DNA from: UBA1738 sp045591565
Lineage (GTDB): Bacteria > Bacillota > Clostridia > UBA1381
Direction: 5' to 3'
Assembly (NCBI GenBank): GCA_045591565.1
Contig: JAZNTB010000052.1
Coordinates: 1-24,065 of the forward strand
Length of the DNA: 24,065 nucleotides
Shown one piece after another: positions 7,904 to 16,185 of this stretch (positions within the stretch are counted from its first letter, which is position 1; each line of letters begins with the position of its first letter). The position numbers and the translations under genes are program-made. The notes beneath the pieces were generated by a model. That model searched no databases. It was not told where the DNA came from and worked only from the letters and a program-made list of their open reading frames with translations.

Positions 7904-9655
7904 ATGTTTAAAAGCATACAGACCAAGATAGCTTCTATCTTTATTCTTGCTATACTGGCAATAGTTGTTGTTATAGGCTCGTTCCTTACGACCAATATAG
8001 TAAAATTCTATAATAACGAGTTTTCTGTAATGATGGAAAAGGTGTTTTCCCCCTCCCTCGTTTCAGAGCTGGAAAAAAGTGCCGCATCAAGCGGTGCTGA
8101 CGGCGTGTGGGACATTGTCAGCTCCTATATGGGACCTCTTGGAATAGACACCTACCGTTTCTACGGTATTCTTGATGCAAAGACCGGAAATATTATCAGG
8201 ACCTCCGACCCATCAAGCAGTGTCTCCCTTGAGAAAAGCGATAACATAATCACAGCTATGACCGGCAAGACCGGAAACATTTCCGACACCGAAAAAAGCT
8301 ATATGGATTATGCAGTTCCTGTTAATGTCAATAACTCGCCTGCATATATCGTATATGTAAAGGATACCAAAAACGAAATTAATTCAATTACAAGAAATAT
8401 ACTTTTTATTCTCGTTGAGGCTTTGGCCTTTGCGGTATTAATCGCTCTCATATTAGGTCTTTTGTTCAGCAGAACAATAACCAAGCCTATTACCGACTTA
8501 ACACGCAGTGCAGAGCGCATCGCATCCGGAGAATTCGATACTGCGGTTTCCTCAGATTCCAATGATGAAATTGGTATTCTTGCCAACACCTTCAGTTATA
8601 TGTCAACGGCGCTCAGGCACACCATAGGCGAGGTTAACTCCGAAAAAAATAAGGTTGAAACCATTCTTAATAATATGACCGACGGTATTCTTGCCTTTAA
8701 CCTTTCCGGCAGGCTTATCCACATAAATCCGGAAGCTAAGAAGATGATCGGCAGACAGTATTATGACGATATTCGCTTTGATACATTCTTTAAGGAGATT
8801 GACGCCGACATTTCTATCGGAAGCCTTATTTATATAAACGGTGAGGAAAAAACAGAACGCCAGACAACTATCGGCAATAAGGTAATCAGATTTACCTTTG
8901 CTCCGTTTAACATCGAAAACAAGGTCGGCGGTATACTTGTCGTAATGCACGACATTACAAGTCAGCAAAAGCTCGAACATTCACGCCGGGAATTCGTCGC
9001 AAATGTTTCACACGAGCTGCGGACTCCCCTTACAACAGTTAAGTCCTACGCCGAAACTCTTATGGATATGCCTACTGATTCTCAGACGCAGAACAGATTC
9101 TTGAGTACAATCGCTGCAGAGGCTGACAGAATGACCCGAATTGTAAAAGACCTCCTCACACTCTCCCGTCTTGACGAGGGACAGTACGAGGTCAGACCAT
9201 TTGAAAAAATCGAGCTTTCAGAATTTTTGTCCGGCATTATAGAGAGAATGTTTTTCTCGGCAAAGGAAAAGCATCAATCCATTCGTTTTTCTCCGGGTAC
9301 GAATGTTTCATATGTTATGAGCGACCGTGACAAGCTTGAACAGGTTATTATAAACATAATCTCAAATGCAATCAAATATACTCCGGAACATGGCAAAATT
9401 GAAGTATCTTACGAAGTTTTGTCAAAAGCTGCTTTTATAAAAGTCCGTGATAATGGTATTGGAATCCCAAAAGAAAACCTATCCCGAATTTTTGAGCGTT
9501 TTTATCGAGTGGATAAGGCGCGTTCCCGTGAAACCGGAGGTACAGGTCTTGGCCTTGCTATCGCAAAACAGATTATGAACCAGCTCGGCGGAAATATAAC
9601 CATAACCAGCGAGCAGGGAGAAGGCACTGAAGTTATTATTTCTGTACCACTATAA
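7904..9655 (+). CDS. walK: Sensor histidine kinase WalK
   Basis: A 583-residue membrane kinase and partner of WalR. Order of parts: transmembrane helix (about 9-30), extracellular sensor region of about 130 residues, second transmembrane helix (about 165-188), HAMP domain with TKPITDLTRSAERIASGEFD (193-212), PAS domain (about 250-350), HisKA dimerisation domain with His370 in SHELRTPL, and an ATPase domain with NAIKYTP, DNGIGIP and GGTGLGLAIAKQ. This is the full WalK/VicK layout with an external sensor, as in Bacillus and unlike the streptococcal form, which lacks one. ATG 7904 follows AAGG about 9 nt upstream. An in-frame GTG at 7871 would overlap walR and is not supported. The downstream yycH and yycI products are known in Bacillus to bind WalK through their membrane helices. 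Confidence 0.9.
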   Translation: MFKSIQTKIASIFILAILAIVVVIGSFLTTNIVKFYNNEFSVMMEKVFSPSLVSELEKSAASSGADGVWDIVSSYMGPLGIDTYRFYGILDAKTGNIIRTSDPSSSVSLEKSDNIITAMTGKTGNISDTEKSYMDYAVPVNVNNSPAYIVYVKDTKNEINSITRNILFILVEALAFAVLIALILGLLFSRTITKPITDLTRSAERIASGEFDTAVSSDSNDEIGILANTFSYMSTALRHTIGEVNSEKNKVETILNNMTDGILAFNLSGRLIHINPEAKKMIGRQYYDDIRFDTFFKEIDADISIGSLIYINGEEKTERQTTIGNKVIRFTFAPFNIENKVGGILVVMHDITSQQKLEHSRREFVANVSHELRTPLTTVKSYAETLMDMPTDSQTQNRFLSTIAAEADRMTRIVKDLLTLSRLDEGQYEVRPFEKIELSEFLSGIIERMFFSAKEKHQSIRFSPGTNVSYVMSDRDKLEQVIINIISNAIKYTPEHGKIEVSYEVLSKAAFIKVRDNGIGIPKENLSRIFERFYRVDKARSRETGGTGLGLAIAKQIMNQLGGNITITSEQGEGTEVIISVPL

Positions 9656-9678
9656 ATGTTATCTTATTTTAAATGCGC

Positions 9679-9695
9679 TGTAATTGATTTGTAAT
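9679..9695 (+). promoter_or_regulatory. WalR box (TGTAAT-N5-TGTAAT)
   Basis: TGTAAT (9679-9684), five bases TGATT, and TGTAAT (9690-9695) match the published WalR consensus TGTWAH-N5-TGTWAH at every position. It overlaps the -35 box of the promoter at 9684-9711 and lies 23 nt after the walK stop codon. Confidence 0.8.
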
Positions 9696-9711
9696 ACATT
9701 TATGCTATAAT
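9684..9711 (+). promoter_or_regulatory. Internal promoter in front of the secreted-protein gene
   Basis: TTGATT (9684-9689), a 16-nt spacer, and a perfect TATAAT (9706-9711) with an extended TGC immediately before it. The start point would be near 9718, about 50 nt before the ATG at 9768. The overlap with the WalR box suggests control by WalR. Its sign (activation or repression) cannot be read from the sequence. Confidence 0.75.
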
Positions 9712-9767
9712 ATGTATATTAGAATAGGAAATGGTATCTCGTTTATACTTTGAAAGGATTGTTATTA

Positions 9768-10223
9768 ATGAAAAAAAGGATCATCTCCATGCTGCTTTCG
9801 CTTCTGGTACTCTTCTCAGTACCGTGTGCATCCTTTGCGGCTTATGAAAACTTAATACCACTTACAGCTCAGGGCAGTTCATCGAGTCTTATATACATAA
9901 AAAGACCTCAGGCACTTTCTGCATCAACCTCGGATAAGACATACACAATCTCTGCAGTAGGTGCTGCAGGTACAGTTGTAAGAGTTTACAGATACTCACC
10001 TGAAAACGATACATGCCACCTAATAAAATCTGCAAAACAGATAGGTGCAAGCGGTCTTTACAGCACTGTTGTTGATCTTCCTTCCGGCAATAACACCTTT
10101 GTTGTGTATGCCGAAAAGGGCGGCAGCGATCAGGTTGTTCACATCAACATTTCAAAAGTTAAAAAGAGTACAGTTGATAAGCTAAAAAGCTTAACTGTAA
10201 ATGTTTTGAATTTCTTAAAATAG
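9768..10223 (+). CDS. Secreted protein with Ig-like pattern, in the wal operon
   Basis: A 151-residue exported protein that I cannot name. A Sec signal peptide is clear: MKKR, a hydrophobic core ISMLLSLLVLFSVP, and a probable signal peptidase I cut after CASFA near residue 24. The mature part has SDKTYTISAVGAAGT, then GLYSTVVDLPSGNNTFVVYA. This resembles the beta-strand rhythm of bacterial Ig-like or glucodextranase-B-type domains that often occur in cell-wall proteins. The C-terminal end KKSTVDKLKSLTVNVLNFLK is basic and amphipathic. I see no catalytic motif, LPXTG signal or convincing lipobox. ATG 9768 has AAAGGA 9 nt upstream. It lies between walK and yycH with its own promoter and WalR box. 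A role in reporting to or modulating the WalK system is inference only. Confidence 0.75.
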   Translation: MKKRIISMLLSLLVLFSVPCASFAAYENLIPLTAQGSSSSLIYIKRPQALSASTSDKTYTISAVGAAGTVVRVYRYSPENDTCHLIKSAKQIGASGLYSTVVDLPSGNNTFVVYAEKGGSDQVVHINISKVKKSTVDKLKSLTVNVLNFLK

Positions 10224-10232
10224 AGGTAAACA

Positions 10233-11579
10233 ATGAATAAAGAACGAATTAAGAGTATTATCCTGATACTTCTCATAATCGTCAATCTCATGTTGGCCGA
10301 AAATATATTGGTTGATAAAAAATTATGGCCTTCGGGCTATAATTTTTTTAATATGGGAAATGTTTCAAGGAAAAGCTCCTTTTCACTCACAAGGCAGCTT
10401 GCCGTTCCGGAAAAGATTATTATAAATACAGGATATCAGTCAAGCAGATTTGAATACCTACGCACCTCTCAGGAATTTCCCGAGATTTACTCGTCGGTGG
10501 AGTCCGTTTTGAAAAAGGCATTCACGCAATCTCAAAAGAATGTCGTTTCGGTTCTGCCTGATAACTGGTATTCTTCGCTTACATCAAAGTCTATTTACCT
10601 TTCATATCCGTGTAGCTTTTCTGCACAAAACTTTGCAGCGCTTTCAGGAATTTCATCATGTGAGCTCAGTTTCTCCGGATTTTCCGATATCGTTATAAGC
10701 GAAAACGGACAAGTTTACATAAATGACAATGTTGCAAACGCATTTTTCCGTATAGATATTTCCTCCGCAGAAATCAGTCCAATCATTCAAAGAGCTGCTG
10801 AGACAAATGTTGACGACCAATCAGTTATCAATTACTCTTTTGAAATGAACTTTGATAAGGATTTCGGCGATCAGCGGACATTCCTATCTCCTATGATACC
10901 GATTTATTCCGACCCTATCCCCTCTGAGGTTTTTGTGTCTTCAAATCCAGTCATCAGGGATAATGGCACCAACCATAAAGTTATCAGCGGCATTCTTACC
11001 GCTTTTTCTATAAATCCAAATACTGTGTGGCGCTATACCGAAGCTGACGGTTCTCTGGTTTTTGTGGAAAACAACGGTATACTCAAAATTTCACCCGACG
11101 GAATTCTGACCTTTACTGCAAGTGACAACGGCATCAAGCTTTTAGATTCTTCCGATGAAACATATTCGGAAGTCTCAAAAATCGCTGAATTTGTAGACAC
11201 AGTAAATGCAGCAACAGGCATAGGCACAGATATGCTTTTGACTTCTTCCCTGACCACTGGCGCAGTTCAGCACCTCACCTTTGACTATACAGCAGATGGG
11301 TTGCCAATCAAATTCAATGACACAAGCGCAGTTTCAGCAACTATTCAAAACGGATACCTTACAGCGTACTCACAAATTCTTAGAAAGTACACATCTGCCG
11401 GATATTTAGCTCAGTCTCCGCTTTATATCGAAGCGTTAGACAAAGTTATTGCAAGATATCAGGATTCGATGAGTCAAATAAATATCATTAAAATGTACCC
11501 CGCATATATTGATGACCTTTCTATCGGCGAAAAAACGCCCGACTGGTTTATAAACATTGATAACATACTTGCACAGTAA
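10233..11579 (+). CDS. yycH: Two-component system accessory protein YycH
   Basis: A 448-residue protein with one N-terminal transmembrane helix (about residues 6-24, IKSIILILLIIVNLMLAENI) and a long extracytoplasmic part. In Bacillus and Staphylococcus YycH forms a complex with YycI and WalK in the membrane and adjusts kinase activity. The identification rests on the N-terminus MNKERIKSIILILLIIVNL, the length, the order walR-walK-...-yycH-yycI, and motifs such as LSYPCSFSAQNFAAL and SSNPVIRDN. YycH sequences diverge widely, so this is mainly a context call. ATG 10233 follows AGAGGT, 9 nt after the preceding stop codon. The stop at 11577-11579 is 13 nt from yycI. Confidence 0.82.
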   Translation: MNKERIKSIILILLIIVNLMLAENILVDKKLWPSGYNFFNMGNVSRKSSFSLTRQLAVPEKIIINTGYQSSRFEYLRTSQEFPEIYSSVESVLKKAFTQSQKNVVSVLPDNWYSSLTSKSIYLSYPCSFSAQNFAALSGISSCELSFSGFSDIVISENGQVYINDNVANAFFRIDISSAEISPIIQRAAETNVDDQSVINYSFEMNFDKDFGDQRTFLSPMIPIYSDPIPSEVFVSSNPVIRDNGTNHKVISGILTAFSINPNTVWRYTEADGSLVFVENNGILKISPDGILTFTASDNGIKLLDSSDETYSEVSKIAEFVDTVNAATGIGTDMLLTSSLTTGAVQHLTFDYTADGLPIKFNDTSAVSATIQNGYLTAYSQILRKYTSAGYLAQSPLYIEALDKVIARYQDSMSQINIIKMYPAYIDDLSIGEKTPDWFINIDNILAQ

Positions 11580-11592
11580 AAGGAGGAATTGT

Positions 11593-12390
11593 ATGAATTG
11601 GAGCAGAGCAAAAACTATACTTATTGCATTATTTCTAATTGTTGACCTTTTCCTCCTTACCACAATTTTAACGGAGTCGGACAGAATATCTCCTGAAGTA
11701 ATTTCTTCTACGGTAGAAGTTTTAAAAAATAACGGAATAACCATTGACAGAAACATTATCCCATCAAAGTCCCAAAAAACACCATACTCCGAAGTAGAAA
11801 ATGTTATTACAAGCTATGATGAATTTGCGGCACTTCTTCTCGGGGATTCCTACACTCTTTCAGGCGATAATTCCTTTTCTGTAGGCAGCAAAAAAGTAAG
11901 CTTTTCGGGAAATAGTTTTATATATGAAAGCTCAATATCGAAAGACGGTATTTCAACCGATAAAAATCCCCAAAATGTCGCGGCAGAGTTTTTAAAAAAC
12001 ATAGGTTTTGACCTTAGCGGGGCAGAAGTTTCTTCCCAAAAATCCGAAAACTCCACCGCTGTTACCTTTTATAACTATTCAAATTCCTTGCCAGTATTCA
12101 ATTCTTCGGTCACGGTTTCGGTTTCAGGCGAAATTGTTACATCAGTTTCCGGAATGTGGTTTAATACGATTAATACTAATGAACCGGATACTGCCCTTAA
12201 AAGCATTACATCAATTCTTATAGACACTGCTGCTGATATTAAAACCGGTACACATATATCCTCTCTTGAACTTGGATATTCGCTACCGGATAGCACAGTC
12301 TTTCATAAATCGGCGGTACTAATTCCGGTATGGCAAATAACCTCAAAGGACGGAAAACAGTATTTTCCGGATGCCCGAAATCCTGAATAA
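11593..12390 (+). CDS. yycI: Two-component system accessory protein YycI
   Basis: A 265-residue bitopic membrane protein. The N-terminus MNWSRAKTILIALFLIVDLF is the typical YycI start, with a single helix at about residues 7-26 and the rest outside the cell. The external part has a repeated pattern (NVAAEFLKNIGFD, then an NSLPVFNSSVTVSVSGEIVT segment) resembling PepSY-like YycI repeats. In Bacillus YycI acts with YycH to restrain WalK. ATG 11593 is preceded by AGGAGGAATTGT, a strong ribosome binding site. It is the last gene of the operon, and a terminator follows at once. The walJ (yycJ) and htrA genes that follow in Bacillus are not here. Confidence 0.85.
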   Translation: MNWSRAKTILIALFLIVDLFLLTTILTESDRISPEVISSTVEVLKNNGITIDRNIIPSKSQKTPYSEVENVITSYDEFAALLLGDSYTLSGDNSFSVGSKKVSFSGNSFIYESSISKDGISTDKNPQNVAAEFLKNIGFDLSGAEVSSQKSENSTAVTFYNYSNSLPVFNSSVTVSVSGEIVTSVSGMWFNTINTNEPDTALKSITSILIDTAADIKTGTHISSLELGYSLPDSTVFHKSAVLIPVWQITSKDGKQYFPDARNPE

Positions 12391-12419
12391 AAAAAGACTT
12401 CCTCTGGAAGTCTTTTTTT
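12389..12419. terminator. Bidirectional rho-independent terminator after yycI
   Basis: GACTTCC (12396-12402) pairs with GGAAGTC (12406-12412) around a 3-nt loop. It is flanked by seven As on the left and seven Ts on the right, so it works in both directions. It ends the wal operon and probably the convergent operon ending in lepA at 12485. Confidence 0.9.
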
Positions 12420-12484
12420 ATTCAACCTGCTTACAAAATTTCTTCAAGATATTGTGATTTTTTTCACTGCTTTCATTCCAAGAA

Positions 12485-14284
12485 TTACTGGTCAAGCTTT
12501 AATACCGACATAAATGCCTCCTGAGGAATTTCAACACTTCCTACCTGACGCATACGCTTTTTGCCTTCCTTTTGCTTTTCCAGAAGCTTCTTCTTACGGG
12601 TAATATCCCCGCCGTAGCACTTTGCAAGCACATCCTTGCGCATCGCCTTGACCGTTTCACGCGCAATAATCTTCGAGCCTATTGCCGCCTGAATCGGTAC
12701 TTCAAAAAGCTGGCGTGGAATAGCCTCTTTAAGCTTTTCTGCCATCTTTCTTCCCCTTGTGTACGCACTGTCCTTATGCACTATAAAGGAAAGTGCGTCC
12801 ACCTGCTCCCCTGCTAAAAGCATATCAAGCTTTACAAGGTCTGCACGCATATATTCTTTAAGCTCGTAGTCAAAGGATGCATAGCCCTTTGTTCTTGACT
12901 TTAGTGCATCAAAAAAGTCATAAATTATCTCATTTAACGGTAGCTCATAATGAATTTGAGCACGGGTTGTTTCGATATATGTCATATTCTTGAATATTCC
13001 GCGTCGCTCCTGACAAAGCTCCATAACATTACCCACAAAGTCAACCGGCACCATTATATCTGCCTTTACCATAGGTTCTTCCATATATTCTGTCTCAACA
13101 GCCGGAGGCAGATTTGCAGGATTGGATACCATAACCATTTCTCCGTTGGTCTTATGAACTTTATAAATAACACTCGGTGCCGTTGTTACAAGGTCAAGAT
13201 TGTATTCACGCTCTAAACGCTCCTGAATAATTTCCATGTGCAAAAGTCCTAAAAATCCGCAACGGAAGCCAAATCCAAGTGCTATTGATGTTTCCGGCTC
13301 GAACATTAAGGATGCGTCATTTAGCTGCAATTTTGCGAGTGCTTCCTTTAGGTCTTCATACTGCGCACCGTCTGCAGGATAGATACCGCAATAAACCATT
13401 GGATTTACCTTCTTATATCCCGGTAGTGGCTCGGATGCCGGATTTTCGCTCTTGGTGACAGTATCACCGACACGGGTATCCTGTATCGACTTTATGCTCG
13501 CTGCAATGTATCCTACATCGCCTGCTGAGAGCTCGTCACGACGAATAAGTCCCGACGGATGAATTGAGCCTACCTCAACCACATCAAACTCTGCTCCTGT
13601 TGCCATCATGCGTATACGGTCGCCCGTTTTGAGCTTTCCGTCCTTTACTCGTACATATACAATAACGCCCTTATAGCTATCATAGTATGAATCAAATATC
13701 AAACACTTTAGAGGCGCATCAGCATCCCCTTGCGGTGACGGAATTTTTTCTACTATTGCCTCTAAAACTTCCTCTACATTGAGTCCGGTTTTAGCAGAAA
13801 CCCTCGGTGCGTCCTCGGCAGGAATACCGATTATATCCTCAATTTCCTTTATTGCATTTTCAGGGTTTGCACTTGGCAAATCTATCTTGTTTATTACCGG
13901 CACAATTTCAAGATTGTGTTCAACCGCAAGATATGTGTTGGCAAGAGTCTGTGCTTCTATACCCTGAGATGCATCAACTATCAAGATCGCGCCCTCACAA
14001 GCTGCTAAGCTCCGTGAAACCTCATAGTTAAAGTCAACATGCCCCGGCGTGTCAATAAGATTAAGCGTATACTCCTCGCCGTCCTTTGCCTTATACTTAA
14101 GCTTTACGGCGTGTGCTTTTATTGTTATGCCTCTTTCACGCTCCAAATCCATATCGTCAAGGAGCTGTTCCTCCATATCTCTTTCACACACTTCTCCGGT
14201 AAGCTCTAAAAGTCTGTCAGCAAGTGTAGACTTTCCATGGTCAATATGTGCTATTATACAAAAATTTCTGATTTTATTCTGCAT
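12485..14284 (-). CDS. lepA: Elongation factor 4 (LepA) GTPase
   Basis: A 599-residue translational GTPase, the usual LepA length, which acts on ribosomes as a back-translocase or assembly factor. The G domain carries AHIDHGKST (residues 12-20), the switch region RERGITIKAH, DTPGHVDF and NKID. EF-G-like domains II, III and V follow, and then the LepA-specific C-terminal domain (DALSFIVHKD, GRKMAEKLKEAIPRQLFEVP, RKDVLAKCYGGDITRKKKLL). ATG 14284 has GGAGAG upstream. It is the last gene of a - strand cluster, 21 nt after tsaD. In Bacillus lepA lies elsewhere, next to hemN/hrcA, so this arrangement is different. Confidence 0.97.
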   Translation of the reverse strand: MQNKIRNFCIIAHIDHGKSTLADRLLELTGEVCERDMEEQLLDDMDLERERGITIKAHAVKLKYKAKDGEEYTLNLIDTPGHVDFNYEVSRSLAACEGAILIVDASQGIEAQTLANTYLAVEHNLEIVPVINKIDLPSANPENAIKEIEDIIGIPAEDAPRVSAKTGLNVEEVLEAIVEKIPSPQGDADAPLKCLIFDSYYDSYKGVIVYVRVKDGKLKTGDRIRMMATGAEFDVVEVGSIHPSGLIRRDELSAGDVGYIAASIKSIQDTRVGDTVTKSENPASEPLPGYKKVNPMVYCGIYPADGAQYEDLKEALAKLQLNDASLMFEPETSIALGFGFRCGFLGLLHMEIIQERLEREYNLDLVTTAPSVIYKVHKTNGEMVMVSNPANLPPAVETEYMEEPMVKADIMVPVDFVGNVMELCQERRGIFKNMTYIETTRAQIHYELPLNEIIYDFFDALKSRTKGYASFDYELKEYMRADLVKLDMLLAGEQVDALSFIVHKDSAYTRGRKMAEKLKEAIPRQLFEVPIQAAIGSKIIARETVKAMRKDVLAKCYGGDITRKKKLLEKQKEGKKRMRQVGSVEIPQEAFMSVLKLDQ

Positions 14285-14305
14285 ATTTTCTCTCCGTTAT
14301 AGTTT

Positions 14306-15316
14306 TTAAAGTGGCAGATTAGGTACAGCATTCAAGTCAAGCTCTGCGCGCTCGCCCTTTTTGAAGCTGTAGTAGCCGGCTGCTGCAATCATTGCCGCAT
14401 TATCGGTACAAAGTACCGGTGGTGGATAAACAACCTTTATGCCGTGCTTTTCGCACTCTGCTGTCATTTTGCGGCGCAGGTCGCTGTTTGCGGCAACGCC
14501 TCCTGCAAGCGCAACAGTTTTTACCCCGCATCTTTTTGCACCTTCAATGGTGTGCTCACAAAGAGCATCGGTAACCGCATTTTGAAAGCTTGCGGCAACA
14601 TCGGCACGGTTTATTTCCTCGCCCTTCATTTCTGCCTTGTGAATATAATTTATAACCGCAGTTTTTACTCCCGAAAAGCTGAAATCAAGTGAATCTTTAT
14701 CCATTTTAACTCTCGGGAAACTGATAGCTTCAGGGTTTCCTTCCTTTGCAAGCTTATCTACAAGAGGTCCGCCCGGATAACCAAGTCCTAAAACTCTTGC
14801 AATTTTATCAAAGGCCTCGCCTGCCGCATCATCACGGGTTCTTCCCAACACCTCGAACTCGGTATAGTCACGAACCAGAACAATGTGGCTGTGTCCACCT
14901 GATGCAACAAGGCATACAAACGGCGGCTCTAAATCCTTATGAGCGATAAAGTTAGCTGTTATGTGACCTCTTATATGATGTACCGGCACAAGCGGTTTTC
15001 CGCTTGCGTATGCTATTGCCTTTGCTGCAGATACGCCCACCAAGAGCGCCCCTACAAGCCCCGGACCGTTTGTTACTGCCACTGCATCAATGTCTGCAAG
15101 CGTCATTCCTGCTTCGGATAGCGCCTCATCTATCACCGTATCGATGTTTTCAATATGCTTTCTCGAGGCAATCTCCGGCACAACTCCGCCATACTTTTTA
15201 TGAAAATCTATTTGAGTATTGATAACATTCGACAAAACCTCTCTGCCGTTTTTTACTACACTCGCAGCAGTTTCGTCGCAGGAGCTTTCAATCCCCAGAA
15301 TATATGTATCCATCAT
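14306..15316 (-). CDS. tsaD: tRNA threonylcarbamoyladenosine transferase TsaD
   Basis: A 336-residue catalytic subunit that transfers the threonylcarbamoyl group to A37 of ANN-decoding tRNAs (t6A). The ASKHA fold begins ILGIESSCDETAASV. The metal ligands are His114 and His118 in HHIRGH, and the C-terminal CTDNAAMIA motif supplies the Asp ligand. The start overlaps the rimI stop by ATGA, so it is translationally coupled. A second ATG at 15313 has better spacing to the GGAG and could be the true start, 1 residue shorter. It works with TsaC (encoded in the same cluster) plus TsaB and TsaE, which are not in the window. Confidence 0.96.
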   Translation of the reverse strand: MMDTYILGIESSCDETAASVVKNGREVLSNVINTQIDFHKKYGGVVPEIASRKHIENIDTVIDEALSEAGMTLADIDAVAVTNGPGLVGALLVGVSAAKAIAYASGKPLVPVHHIRGHITANFIAHKDLEPPFVCLVASGGHSHIVLVRDYTEFEVLGRTRDDAAGEAFDKIARVLGLGYPGGPLVDKLAKEGNPEAISFPRVKMDKDSLDFSFSGVKTAVINYIHKAEMKGEEINRADVAASFQNAVTDALCEHTIEGAKRCGVKTVALAGGVAANSDLRRKMTAECEKHGIKVVYPPPVLCTDNAAMIAAAGYYSFKKGERAELDLNAVPNLPL

Positions 15317-15744
15317 TCTTCTCCCCGTATCATTATAATCGCGTTTTCTGTAGGAGAATGGTAAAAATTCTTCCGCATACCTACCCTTTTAAAACCAAAT
15401 TTACCGTAAAGTGCAATCGCAGCACTATTACTTTCTCTTACCTCTAAAACAAGCCTTTCAAACTCTTTTGCCTCGGCTATTATACTTTCTAAAAGCCTTG
15501 ATGCAACGCCTCTTTTTCGATATTGCGGCAATACTGCAATATTGGTAATCTGCCCTTCATCCACCGTGCACCAGAATCCGCCGTAGCCAATAATTTTTCT
15601 ATCCTCTTTTGCAACAAAATACCTTGCTATATTATTCTCTGCTTCCTCTCGGAAAGACTTTTCCGACCACGGTACAGCAAAACAAATTTTGTCAAGTTCC
15701 GCAAGCTCTTTTGCATCACTCTTTGTCATTCGTTCTATTATCAA
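15313..15744 (-). CDS. rimI: Ribosomal protein-alanine N-acetyltransferase RimI
   Basis: A 143-residue GNAT-fold acetyltransferase predicted to acetylate the N-terminus of ribosomal protein S18. The acetyl-CoA loop is PQYRKRGVASRLL, and the C-terminal part has NSAAIALYGKFGFKRVGMRKNFY, typical of RimI. The best start by family alignment is a TTG at 15744 (MIIERMTKSDA), inside the ywlE 3' end. The ATG at 15729 would remove five residues and has no ribosome binding site of its own. The 29-nt overlap with ywlE implies coupled translation. RimI is a frequent neighbour of tsaD and tsaB in Firmicutes. Confidence 0.92.
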   Translation of the reverse strand: MIIERMTKSDAKELAELDKICFAVPWSEKSFREEAENNIARYFVAKEDRKIIGYGGFWCTVDEGQITNIAVLPQYRKRGVASRLLESIIAEAKEFERLVLEVRESNSAAIALYGKFGFKRVGMRKNFYHSPTENAIIMIRGEE

Positions 15745-16168
15745 GTTTCCCAGCCACCTTTTTTAGCGCAGAATAAAGTGCTTCGGCACATTCCTCGTAT
15801 TCCTCCACATCGCCGCCGTACGGGTCGGCAATATCTTCCTCTCCTCCTGCAAACTCGCAAAGGGTATAGGTTTTATCAGGTGCCGACGCTTCCAGCACCA
15901 TTTTATGTGCCGTCGTCATTGTCAAAATCAAATCACTTTTTTCTAAAAGCTCTGTATTTATACTCTGCGAATGATGCCCCAAAAGGTCAATATCATATTT
16001 CTTCATCGCAACAACCGCCTCCGCTGATGCAGGTTCTCCGTCCTGTGCAAACAGTCCGGCAGATTCAATCCTTACATCAAGATTAAGCTCAGTTGCTATT
16101 TTATTAAAAAGTGCCGCCGCCATTGGTGAGCGACAGGTATTTCCCGTACAAACAAAAAGTACATTCAT
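15716..16168 (-). CDS. ywlE: Low-molecular-weight phosphatase, likely protein-arginine phosphatase YwlE
   Basis: A 150-residue phosphatase with active-site loop VCTGNTCRS (Cys7 to Arg13, Ser14) at the N-terminus and the general acid Asp in DPYGGDVEEY. Residue 11 is Thr rather than the Ile/Leu usual in tyrosine phosphatases. In Bacillus YwlE this Thr is the known determinant of phospho-arginine specificity. YwlE reverses McsB arginine phosphorylation, which marks proteins for ClpCP. I chose ATG 16168, with GGAG 8 nt upstream. An upstream in-frame start at 16267 would overlap tsaC heavily and is rejected. The tsaC-ywlE order also occurs in Bacillus (ywlC-ywlD-ywlE). McsB itself is not in the window. 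Confidence 0.9.
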   Translation of the reverse strand: MNVLFVCTGNTCRSPMAAALFNKIATELNLDVRIESAGLFAQDGEPASAEAVVAMKKYDIDLLGHHSQSINTELLEKSDLILTMTTAHKMVLEASAPDKTYTLCEFAGGEEDIADPYGGDVEEYEECAEALYSALKKVAGKLDNRTNDKE

Positions 16169-16185
16169 ATTCTTTACTCCGTATT

